NCBI GenBank assembly: GCA_964347835.1
Contig: CAYFZR010000074.1
Coordinates: 1 to 8,478 of the forward strand
Length of the DNA: 8,478 bases
Direction: 5' to 3'
Origin: CAYFZR01 sp964347835 [NCBI: uncultured archaeon]
GTDB taxonomy: Archaea > CAYFZR01
In this document: piece by piece, positions 1 to 5,652 of the stretch
Layout: every line of letters starts with the position of its first letter
How positions within the stretch are numbered: position 1 is the first letter of the stretch
Made by a program: the position numbers and the translations under genes
Notes under the pieces: generated by a model
What the model saw: only the letters and a program-made list of their open reading frames with translations
Database searches by the model: none
What the model was told of the DNA's origin: nothing

Positions 1-1
1 G

Positions 2-154
2 ATAATTGAGTCGGATAATTTAGAGGCACTGAAAGGAGATTTAGTAGAACTTGGAGTCATACCTAAGGTATACGATCCAAATCTCACTCATTTAACAAAT
101 CCTGAGCTTAATATCTCCAATAAAAAAAGTGAATCAATCACGGAAGGTGGATAA
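2..154 (+). CDS. C-terminal end of an unrecognised protein (5' end outside window)
   Basis: An open frame enters from the left edge and runs 50 codons to a TAA at 152-154. Its residues are unremarkable: soluble, with a LEALKGDLVELGV stretch that looks helical, then a Pro/Asn-rich tail ending SITEGG. I do not recognise the family and see no cysteine motif or membrane segment. It is probably the first visible gene of the Fe-S operon. Its stop lies one base before the next ATG, and the next gene's ribosome-binding site (AGGTGG) lies inside its last codons, so the two are likely co-transcribed and translationally coupled. An electron-transfer or redox catalytic subunit would fit the neighbourhood, but nothing in the visible residues shows it. 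Confidence 0.6.
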   Translation: MIESDNLEALKGDLVELGVIPKVYDPNLTHLTNPELNISNKKSESITEGG

Positions 155-155
155 T

Positions 156-359
156 ATGAAAGACAAAAAAAGTCCAGGAGAGAAGGAGATATCCAGAAGA
201 TCTTTCGTGAAAGGAGCAGCAGCGCTAGCGGCCGTTTCAGTTGTTCCAATTGCGAGCGATAGAAGTAAGATTGAAGAAAATAAAATTAAAGGATACGTAG
301 AATCGATCGATCTCAGGCTTAGTTATCTCACCAGACCTAAATTAGAGGTTAAAAAATGA
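156..359 (+). CDS. Small Tat-signal protein (67 aa)
   Basis: I start this at ATG 156 rather than an upstream in-frame GTG at 129, because AGGTGG at 145-150 is spaced well for ATG 156 and the GTG has no such site. Residues about 14-35 form a twin-arginine signal: SRRSFVKG, a hydrophobic run AAALAAVSVV, then a PIAS cleavage-like region. About 30 polar residues follow and the frame ends. It has no cofactor motif of its own. The stop overlaps the start of the next gene (ATGA, 356-359), and that next gene is an Fe-S protein with no export signal. Either this is a separate export chaperone-like peptide, or it is the true N-terminus of the Fe-S protein, separated by a frameshift in the A6 run at 351-356. 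Confidence is high that the Tat signal is real and lower that it is a free-standing protein. Confidence 0.7.
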   Translation: MKDKKSPGEKEISRRSFVKGAAALAAVSVVPIASDRSKIEENKIKGYVESIDLRLSYLTRPKLEVKK

Positions 360-904
360 TTAAAATATTCGTTGGAATAGATCTGAGTGGAAGGTACATC
401 AAAAGAAACGGTGTAGATGTATTTGTCCCAAGGCTAATGAAGGTCTACGCCGTAGACAAAGAGGGAAGGCACGTTGTAAAAGATAAATTCGTCGATAGAT
501 ATGGGTACATAACACTTAAAGAAAAAGTAGGAGACGAAGCGGAATGGGCTTTAAAATATCTGGAAGTAAAAAATGATACTGTTTATCCCCTTCCACCCAT
601 TCTTGGCACGACCAAGCAGAGGTTTGAGGAGGGAGCTGATATGTACGAAGTCCTTCTCGATGCTCAGAGAAACGGCAGACCCTACGGCGTGCAGAAATGC
701 ACGTATCCTATCTGCATAGGAAGGTGCGTTCAAATATGTCCTACAGATGCGATTACAATGTCTCCAGAAGAGTTCAAAGAGACAGGAAAGATCTTTCCAA
801 AAATAGATGATAAGAAGTGTATAAAATGTGGTCTCTGCATAGAAGCCTGCGGATTTGAGGCGATATACCAGAAGAAAGAGGCTATAAGGGAGACCAGTAG
901 ATAA
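356..904 (+). CDS. 4Fe-4S ferredoxin-type electron-transfer protein, two clusters (182 aa)
   Basis: The C-terminal third carries two cysteine quartets. The first is C115-x4-C120-x3-C124-x3-C128-P, an expanded spacing. The second is a canonical C155-x2-C158-x2-C161-x3-C165-G. Each should bind one [4Fe-4S] cluster, so the protein probably relays electrons as a subunit of a redox enzyme. The first ~110 residues have no cysteines and resemble nothing I can name; they may dock to a catalytic partner. Translation starts at an ATG overlapping the stop of the Tat-signal gene. There is no signal sequence of its own, so if it is exported it must be as part of a Tat-carried complex or as a fusion with the upstream frame. 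It is the last gene of its unit: the next gene, at 970, is convergent. Confidence 0.8.
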   Translation: MIKIFVGIDLSGRYIKRNGVDVFVPRLMKVYAVDKEGRHVVKDKFVDRYGYITLKEKVGDEAEWALKYLEVKNDTVYPLPPILGTTKQRFEEGADMYEVLLDAQRNGRPYGVQKCTYPICIGRCVQICPTDAITMSPEEFKETGKIFPKIDDKKCIKCGLCIEACGFEAIYQKKEAIRETSR

Positions 905-969
905 TAAAGAATGCTAAATGATGAAATTTAAGCCAGAAGGTATTGTTTCTTATGCTCTTGAAAAATTCT

Positions 970-1701
970 TCATGTCTTGCCGTATCTTAACGCTTCGCTG
1001 GGACATACATTTATGCAATCGCCGCATCTTATACATTCTCCAGAGGGTACTGAATCTTTATCCTTCCATATGCTTTGTTCTATTACTAAAAGATCCATTG
1101 GGCAGGTTCTTTGACATAAGAGGCACGCTCTGCACTTCTCATCATCTACTTTTACCTTCGTAAGACTTAATCTATCCACAAAGGCTATTGTAGCGCCCAG
1201 TGGGCAAAGGTATCTACACCAAGCCCTACCATGATAGAACACCGCGAACACTAACGCTGCAACAAGTAATAACATAGGAAATACTGGAGCTACACTTGCT
1301 GCATTTACGCTTCTTATAAAGACGCCTGCCGGACAAACAGTACAAAATACGGTGTAACCATAAACAAAGGCAGCAATCAAAAATCCGCCAAGTACTGAAT
1401 ATTTTAGATTCCTGTACTCCAAAAATTCAGGTATTTTATGTTTTTTTCTCGTAACACCGTTCAATATATCCAGGATTGTGCCCCAAGGGCAAATCCAGCC
1501 GCAAAAAGCCCTTCCAAACAATACCGTTAACAGTATGAGTCCTCCGACGGATGCGATCACCAAGGATAACAGGGGCTTTCCTCCAGCGACGATACTCTGT
1601 ACGAAGAAGAAAGGATCGTATCTATCCCAAGTCCCTAACATCGTGAGGGCAAAGAAAAGTACTACAAGCTGCGATATCCTTCTTATGGGCTCTATATTCA
1701 T
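970..1701 (-). CDS. NapH/MauN-type membrane 4Fe-4S polyferredoxin (243 aa)
   Basis: This is an integral membrane Fe-S protein of the NapH family, which passes electrons between membrane quinols or other carriers and redox enzymes. Membrane segments lie near residues 8-23, 43-62, 102-119 and 138-156. The family's signature CxxxCP motifs are present at C67-GWI-C71-P and C162-RYL-C166-P, with a third CxxCP at C120/C123 following a membrane segment. The C-terminus has two [4Fe-4S] quartets: C190/193/196/200-P and C223/226/229/233-P. The length is slightly under that of typical NapH proteins. ATG 1701 is preceded by AGGAG about 8 bases upstream. It lies 48 bp after the membrane protein gene at 1750-2478 and is probably co-transcribed with it. 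No napA, napG or other nitrate reductase gene is visible, so I leave the symbol empty; the physiological partner is unknown. Confidence 0.88.
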   Translation of the reverse strand: MNIEPIRRISQLVVLFFALTMLGTWDRYDPFFFVQSIVAGGKPLLSLVIASVGGLILLTVLFGRAFCGWICPWGTILDILNGVTRKKHKIPEFLEYRNLKYSVLGGFLIAAFVYGYTVFCTVCPAGVFIRSVNAASVAPVFPMLLLVAALVFAVFYHGRAWCRYLCPLGATIAFVDRLSLTKVKVDDEKCRACLLCQRTCPMDLLVIEQSIWKDKDSVPSGECIRCGDCINVCPSEALRYGKT

Positions 1702-1749
1702 TTTAAATGCTCCTAGAGCAAAATATAAATGAGAAACTATGTTTGCTTT

Positions 1750-2478
1750 TTATTTTAGGTAAGGTATCAAGGCCTTTCCAGTGATTAATGATACTACAAG
1801 TGCTGTAATTCCGGTAGCGATTAGAATACCCGTCTCTTGGGAAGGTCCTGATGAACCAATCTCTACTCCTAGGTTGCCCTCACCTATACCTCCTACTCCT
1901 CCGAGCGGAGAAGGGCCACATGAAGCCGCTGCATTTACTATGAAAGCTCCTATAAGTATCGGCAATGCCACGGGATTTCCAGTAACCTCTGCAATCGCAT
2001 TTGCAAAGTAATATACGCCTGGTATAAGAGCTGCGGCCAATATCCTGCCACAAGGCATTGGAGTAATGGTGGGTATATTTACTAATATCACCGCTACGAA
2101 GGGTAATCCAAGAGATATGCCCTCCTCTAGTCCTAAAAAAGATATACCTAACCCCTGTAGAGGAGTAAATACAGCGTCTACAAAATGTGCAATCTTCCAG
2201 CAAAGATCCAATAATGCATCAAAGCCTCCTGCCAGTCCTAAGGCCCCTGCAATCAAGAATCCAGAGGTCATAGCCATTATTGGATGTAAAATTACTCCTG
2301 CTAGCAGATCTTCTATTCTCGCTCTACTTATCAGCATGATTACGATGGCAATAAATATTAGAATGGTCTGTATAGGTGGTACCTTGATTCCCAATTTAGA
2401 ATAAAGTATGATTGAGACTGCTAAAACTATCATGAAGAAGGAGAATGAAATGTATCCTATTTTCAATCTTTCTTCCAC
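1750..2478 (-). CDS. Unrecognised multi-pass membrane protein, probably a transporter (242 aa)
   Basis: The start is a GTG at 2478, chosen because GGAGG at 2486-2490 lies 7 bases upstream. An overlapping ATG at 2480 is out of frame and stops at once. I count about seven hydrophobic segments (roughly residues 7-27, 34-51, 61-85, 108-134, 144-163, 168-188, 217-237). A conspicuous glycine-rich, polar loop occupies residues 186-211, beginning ASCGPSPLGGVGG. A PTITPMPCGR stretch at 136-145 sits between helices. Such loops, with proline and glycine breaking membrane helices, are common in secondary transporters of the ion-transporter superfamily, but I cannot assign a family or substrate. It is the first long gene of a unit that continues into the NapH-type polyferredoxin, so an electron-linked or anion-transport role is possible. 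This is inference only. Confidence 0.75.
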   Translation of the reverse strand: MEERLKIGYISFSFFMIVLAVSIILYSKLGIKVPPIQTILIFIAIVIMLISRARIEDLLAGVILHPIMAMTSGFLIAGALGLAGGFDALLDLCWKIAHFVDAVFTPLQGLGISFLGLEEGISLGLPFVAVILVNIPTITPMPCGRILAAALIPGVYYFANAIAEVTGNPVALPILIGAFIVNAAASCGPSPLGGVGGIGEGNLGVEIGSSGPSQETGILIATGITALVVSLITGKALIPYLK

Positions 2479-2485
2479 ATATAAG

Positions 2486-2490
2486 CCTCC
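2486..2490 (-). promoter_or_regulatory. Ribosome-binding site for the GTG start at 2478
   Basis: On the minus strand GGAGG lies 7 bases before GTG 2478. It decides the start: the nearby ATG (2480-2478) in another frame gives only a handful of codons. Confidence 0.7.
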
Positions 2491-2524
2491 GAATTAAAAT
2501 TAAGGAGAATCCATAACATCTATG

Positions 2525-2548
2525 AGGCGAAAAATAACATCTTCGCCT
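2525..2548 (-). promoter_or_regulatory. Hairpin between leader ORF and membrane-protein gene
   Basis: Perfect 7-bp arms AGGCGAA (2525-2531) and TTCGCCT (2542-2548) enclose a 10-base loop. On the minus-strand RNA the structure begins at the last base of the leader ORF stop codon and lies about 45 bases before the GTG of the membrane protein. No U-run follows it, so it is not a classical intrinsic terminator. It could affect translation or RNA stability, or respond to ribosomes stalled on the leader ORF. Confidence 0.45.
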
Positions 2549-2616
2549 TACATACAACTTCTATGGCATTTGCACGTTGCATAATTGATTCTTTTCATAG
2601 ACTTTTTGATTTTCAT
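2548..2616 (-). CDS. Possible 22-aa leader peptide with three cysteines
   Basis: A 22-codon frame starts at ATG 2616 and ends at TAA 2548. A good ribosome-binding site, AGGTG at 2622-2626, is 5 bases upstream. The N-terminus is basic (MKIKKSMKR) and the C-terminal half carries C-K-C-HRS-C, that is C-x-C-x3-C, using codons TGC, TGC and TGT. It sits about 70 bp upstream of the membrane-protein gene at 1750-2478, in the same direction, and its stop coincides with the first base of a hairpin. A TATA-like box at 2665-2673 would start transcription around 2643, giving a short leader. It may be a cysteine-sensing leader peptide, a tiny metal-binding peptide, or chance. The ribosome-binding site and position make it worth listing, but there is no homology support. 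Confidence 0.35.
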   Translation of the reverse strand: MKIKKSMKRINYATCKCHRSCM

Positions 2617-2957
2617 CTCTTCACCTACTTCTAAAACGCGAGATATTTTTTAAAAAGTTTGTTCTTTATAATAGGAAAAAAATCACTGAGATTATTTTTT
2701 GTAATTTTCATGATTTTATCTTTTACAAAATTTTGTATTGCTTAGAAATATACTTTTTTTGATTTTTAGGACGGATTGAAGTAATTTTAGTTGAATTTGC
2801 ATCTTATTTAAAAATTAGATCGGTTACCCTTATTATCAGAATACATAAAAGGCAGGTTATAAGAAAATCGATAGAATTACTTTCTTTATATAAAATTATG
2901 CACTTTAAATTTTTCAATTTTGAAGATGTTATCATTACATAAGTAAATGAAGAATAA
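2617..2957. other. AT-rich intergenic region, no gene seen
   Basis: About 340 bases with no convincing coding frame. The region contains the candidate promoter for the minus unit to its left, the 12-bp perfect palindrome ACAAAATTTTGT at 2725-2736 (a possible operator, though easily due to chance in such AT-rich DNA), and T-rich stretches around 2684-2765. It also takes the 3' end of the minus-strand gene at 2958-3899; no strong hairpin terminator is visible there. Confidence 0.5.
2665..2673 (-). promoter_or_regulatory. TATA-like promoter element for the 2616-970 unit
   Basis: On the minus strand the sequence reads TATTATAAA. If it is an archaeal TATA box, transcription would begin about 25 bases downstream, near 2643, placing the leader ORF's ribosome-binding site at a normal distance. 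A second AT-rich candidate, TTTTTAAAAAATAT, lies at about 2644-2657 but would leave almost no leader. Confidence 0.35.
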
Positions 2958-3899
2958 CTATTCTAAATTCCATATAAAGACTCTTTCTGGAACGTTATTG
3001 ACGTTTTTAATGGTTAATTTCAAGTATTTTGTTTGACCTTTGAGTTTTGGGAATTTAAGAAGTCCAAATCTGTGATGTCCTCTGGGGGGAGAACCTTCCC
3101 AATCTATGGCTTTGTATTCGTTTCTCTCGGAATCCTCCATTATTGATATCTCCCTTAAATCAAAGTCCAAAGATCCCTCATGGGTATCGATTCTTACCTC
3201 AAAGACAACTGGTTTGTCATAACTGAAATCTACGGGCGTTATCTCAAAAGAAACTCTGTTCTCTGTATTTGTTTTTATGGGAAGGGAAATCGTCTGTTGT
3301 TTGGTACTAGGCATTACGCACCCGGATATCGTTATGATGAGCACAATAGAGAAAAGAACAATGGACAAGGTTATGGTTTTATTGCGGATTCCTTTCATAT
3401 TAAATCTAAATATTTCTCCAAATAGACCTTTCGCTCCATCAAATAAGTTGTGTTTTTGTATTATCTCTAACATTACGGTAATTCCAATTAAGTTTGAGAG
3501 AATTCCTAGAAAAATGAATGCTAACTGGTACTTGGTTAGAAATACCGCTGCAGCAGACAAACCAATAATTGGTAATACATCGGTCAAATGATGGGCACAA
3601 CAAGCGATCATGGATGTTGTTGAGATTCCTCCTGCAGTGGCAACAGAGGTAGTGCCACCAGCAGCAGATATTTTTCTCTCATGAAATGAAGCTCGAATGT
3701 AGTAATAGAGTCCTAATTGAATACCAAAACCTAAAACTAAGAGCAAAATCCAATACCACATCCTGGTAAATTCTTCGATGGCATGATTAAAAGAGTTGGC
3801 TAAGGTAAGAATTTCGAAATATACAACCAATAAAATTGAACTGCCTAGAAAACCTATTATTATTGATTTTTTCCCAATTTTATCTCCGGCATCCGTCAT
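2958..3899 (-). CDS. Membrane protein with CCAHH motif joined to a lipoprotein-like C-terminal domain (313 aa)
   Basis: I choose ATG 3899: GAGGG at 3906-3910 is 6 bases upstream, and a TATA-like box at 3941-3950 would start transcription near 3919. A longer frame from GTG 3959 would begin inside that promoter. Residues 1-150 hold about four membrane segments (near 11-34, 48-69, 106-122, 125-146), with a small-residue loop before CCAHH at 100-104, suggestive of metal binding. At Met168 a new pattern starts that looks like a lipoprotein signal: basic residues, a hydrophobic run at 175-191, then SGC at Cys194. The rest (about 215-313) is a beta-rich domain with IDTH (237-240) and GHH (274-276). 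I recall both halves as widespread uncharacterised families, but cannot verify it here. The lipobox-like Cys is internal, so normal lipidation is doubtful. Function is unknown; handling of a metal ion is an inference from the Cys/His motifs. Confidence 0.72.
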   Translation of the reverse strand: MTDAGDKIGKKSIIIGFLGSSILLVVYFEILTLANSFNHAIEEFTRMWYWILLLVLGFGIQLGLYYYIRASFHERKISAAGGTTSVATAGGISTTSMIACCAHHLTDVLPIIGLSAAAVFLTKYQLAFIFLGILSNLIGITVMLEIIQKHNLFDGAKGLFGEIFRFNMKGIRNKTITLSIVLFSIVLIITISGCVMPSTKQQTISLPIKTNTENRVSFEITPVDFSYDKPVVFEVRIDTHEGSLDFDLREISIMEDSERNEYKAIDWEGSPPRGHHRFGLLKFPKLKGQTKYLKLTIKNVNNVPERVFIWNLE

Positions 3900-3940
3900 A
3901 ACTTTCCCTCGATCATCTTTTAACTTGCGAAAAAAGAGTG

Positions 3941-3950
3941 AATATAAAAC
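3941..3950 (-). promoter_or_regulatory. TATA-like box for the CCAHH membrane-protein gene
   Basis: The minus strand reads GTTTTATATT. Its centre is about 46 bases before ATG 3899, giving a predicted transcription start near 3919 and a short leader that includes GAGGG. This spacing is the main argument against the upstream GTG start at 3959. Confidence 0.45.
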
Positions 3951-3959
3951 ATATCTCAC

Positions 3960-4273
3960 TTATCCTTTGAAAATGAAAAGATTTGAATGGCGCTACTTTA
4001 AACTTGGAAAACAAACAATGAAAAAATCCAAAACTAATCATCTCGTGGAGTAAAAAATTTTTTTATATAATGGTTGCTTACTCTTTATATCCTAAAGTCC
4101 AAAAAAATGGCTTTATTCAAAAATTAGAGTTATTTTAACATTATATTTTAGAAAAAAATAGGAACTATATCATTAAAATCTTGAATATTTAAATAAAATC
4201 TTAAAAAAAAATATCTCTTATTTTTCCGGATTAAAAGGACAAACCAGTTAGATTTAGGGTAATATTAAAGGTT
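3960..4273. other. AT-rich divergent intergenic region
   Basis: About 310 bases between two divergent genes. No supported coding frame is present: a 26-codon plus frame from 3971 lacks a ribosome-binding site. AT-rich blocks such as AAAAAATTTTTTTATATAA near 4053-4071 and the A-run near 4201-4212 look like archaeal promoter DNA. The latter could serve as the TATA region of the plus-strand gene at 4274-4759, with a start of transcription near 4235. Confidence 0.4.
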
Positions 4274-4759
4274 ATGGTAATAAAAATGAAATACGTAGTA
4301 GAATACTTTAAAGAATATCAAGTAGAAGTGCCAGGGGGCATTAAAGACTTTAGCTTCCTATACCCAGAAGTCAAAGAAACTAAAAGGAGTAAAAGACTTA
4401 GTACAGAGCTCTGGAAACTTCATAAGGATTTAAAAGAGCGATTAGAAGTTAAAAATTTAAACGATACGTCTAGAAAAATGCAAGCAAACCATCCAATACT
4501 GAGATTAAGGAAATTTATGAATACAGTGAAAGAACGCGTCTATAAACTGAAAAACAAACCATCAGGCATAATTAGGGTAAAAGAGCCCTTTATAGTTTTC
4601 CTGATATATTATTTTCTTGGAAAAAGGACTTTTGCACCCTTCGATTCAATGGATGACAAAGAAAGGTTGAAACAAAAAATAGAGTTACTAGAAAGAAATC
4701 TAGGCACAATTTATTTAATAAAGTTTAGTGAAGTGAAACTACACAACAAATCAAAGTGA
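4274..4759 (+). CDS. Unrecognised basic protein (161 aa)
   Basis: This is a lysine- and arginine-rich soluble protein with no cysteine motif and no signal peptide. A short hydrophobic stretch (FIVFLIYYFLG, about residues 106-116) is the only apolar segment and may be buried or membrane-touching. The last 35 residues are charged and helical in appearance. The start is uncertain: ATG 4274 has AGG directly against it with no spacing, while ATG 4286 (residue 5) lies 12-13 bases after the same AGG. Neither is ideal. Codon use is AT-rich like the surrounding intergenic DNA. Its stop (4757-4759) abuts the stop of the convergent sulfite reductase with no gap. I do not recognise a family; it may be lineage-specific. 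Confidence 0.55.
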   Translation: MVIKMKYVVEYFKEYQVEVPGGIKDFSFLYPEVKETKRSKRLSTELWKLHKDLKERLEVKNLNDTSRKMQANHPILRLRKFMNTVKERVYKLKNKPSGIIRVKEPFIVFLIYYFLGKRTFAPFDSMDDKERLKQKIELLERNLGTIYLIKFSEVKLHNKSK

Positions 4760-5611
4760 TCAATACAGGATTTCGTCTTTGAACTTATCGATCCCTATCC
4801 TTTCGACGAATGAGCCAAATCGCTCTCCTTTTTTCGCTTGTTTTTCAAACATTCTCAGAGATGTTTCAATAGTCTTAAAGATCGCATCTCTCTCGGCGAG
4901 ATCCGCCAGTTTATCTCCTAACCTCGGATGTCTACCGATCTTTCCACCAAGGAATATTGAATACCCTCTTTTATCTTCTATAAGCGCTCCGTGATCACAA
5001 ATCTCAACGCAATCGCCGCATAAAACACACTTGCCAAAATCAATCCTTGGTACACCGTCATCGACTAAAATAGCCCCCTCTTTGCAAGTTTTCTCGCACA
5101 ATCCACAGTCGATACAACTTCCATCTATTACTCTTGGCTTTAATTGCCCTTGAATCCCGATATCGTTCTCTTGGGGTTTAGCACAACTGTTTGGACAACC
5201 AGTAACCGAGATTTTAAGTTTTGTCGGGAGTACTTTTCCAAAAAAACGGCTATCTATTTCTTTGCCTATTTCAGGAGCATCTATCAGGCCATATTTACAT
5301 TCCTCTATACCTGGGCAAGCCACAATGTTCCTTACGCGAGGACCGCAAGATCCCGGCTCTAACCCTACTTCACTTAATTCCATCGTCACTTTTTTTAGGT
5401 CTTTAAAGTCTACGTTTGGTATCTGTAAGCCTTGTCTCGTGGTCATGTGGAGATAACCTGAACCATAGATTTCAGCAATATCCGCTAACTTTCTGGCCTG
5501 AGTTGATGTGAGTTGACCAACAGGTATTCTAAGTCTGATTACATACTTGTCAGGGTCTCTTTGTATGATATAACCCATTTCTTTAAGCCCTTTGACATCG
5601 ATGTCGGCCAT
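4760..5611 (-). CDS. Siroheme sulfite reductase, small Dsr-like type with ferredoxin domain (283 aa)
   Basis: Predicted to reduce sulfite (or possibly nitrite) at a siroheme-[4Fe-4S] centre in the cytoplasm. Residues about 1-85 are one nitrite/sulfite reductase ferredoxin-like half-domain, with TTRQGLQ at 57-63 supplying an arginine typical of siroheme contacts. The siroheme-cluster ligands match Cx5C...Cx3C: C99-PGIEE-C105 and C139-PNS-C143. An inserted ferredoxin follows with C166/169/172/176 and C195/198/201/205, both 4Fe-4S quartets. A single half-domain and a short length resemble the Dsr-like proteins of methanogens and AsrC-type enzymes rather than DsrA/DsrB pairs or Fsr, which has an added F420H2 domain. 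ATG 5611 is chosen over TTG 5614 because GAGGTGG at 5616-5622 precedes it by 4 bases. It is the last gene of the operon, 41 bp after the YeiH-like exporter gene. Assimilatory, detoxifying or dissimilatory roles cannot be separated from sequence alone. Confidence 0.9.
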   Translation of the reverse strand: MADIDVKGLKEMGYIIQRDPDKYVIRLRIPVGQLTSTQARKLADIAEIYGSGYLHMTTRQGLQIPNVDFKDLKKVTMELSEVGLEPGSCGPRVRNIVACPGIEECKYGLIDAPEIGKEIDSRFFGKVLPTKLKISVTGCPNSCAKPQENDIGIQGQLKPRVIDGSCIDCGLCEKTCKEGAILVDDGVPRIDFGKCVLCGDCVEICDHGALIEDKRGYSIFLGGKIGRHPRLGDKLADLAERDAIFKTIETSLRMFEKQAKKGERFGSFVERIGIDKFKDEILY

Positions 5612-5615
5612 CAAA

Positions 5616-5622
5616 CCACCTC
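5616..5622 (-). promoter_or_regulatory. Ribosome-binding site for the sulfite reductase gene
   Basis: GAGGTGG on the minus strand lies 4 bases before ATG 5611. It favours that ATG over the adjacent in-frame TTG at 5614. Confidence 0.65.
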
Positions 5623-5652
5623 AAGGTTTTTATTTAGATTTTTGATCCGGAA

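Noticed and set aside
129-155. GTG start at 129 for the Tat-signal protein
   Set aside because: ATG 156 has AGGTGG at a good distance and sits 1 base after the upstream stop; the GTG would overlap the upstream gene without a ribosome-binding site.
918-1163. Plus-strand frame of 81 codons after the Fe-S gene
   Set aside because: It lies mostly antisense to the well-supported NapH-type gene and has no recognisable domain or ribosome-binding site.
3900-3959. GTG start at 3959 extending the CCAHH protein by 20 residues
   Set aside because: It would begin within the TATA-like box of the gene and lacks a ribosome-binding site; ATG 3899 has GAGGG.
3971-4053. 26-codon plus-strand ORF in the divergent spacer
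   Set aside because: No ribosome-binding site, low-complexity basic composition and position in promoter-like DNA.
1017-5025. Shared stretch CAATCGCCGCAT at about 1017 and 5012
   Set aside because: Both lie in minus-strand ferredoxin motifs (CGDC); similarity reflects the encoded cysteine motif, not a DNA repeat.
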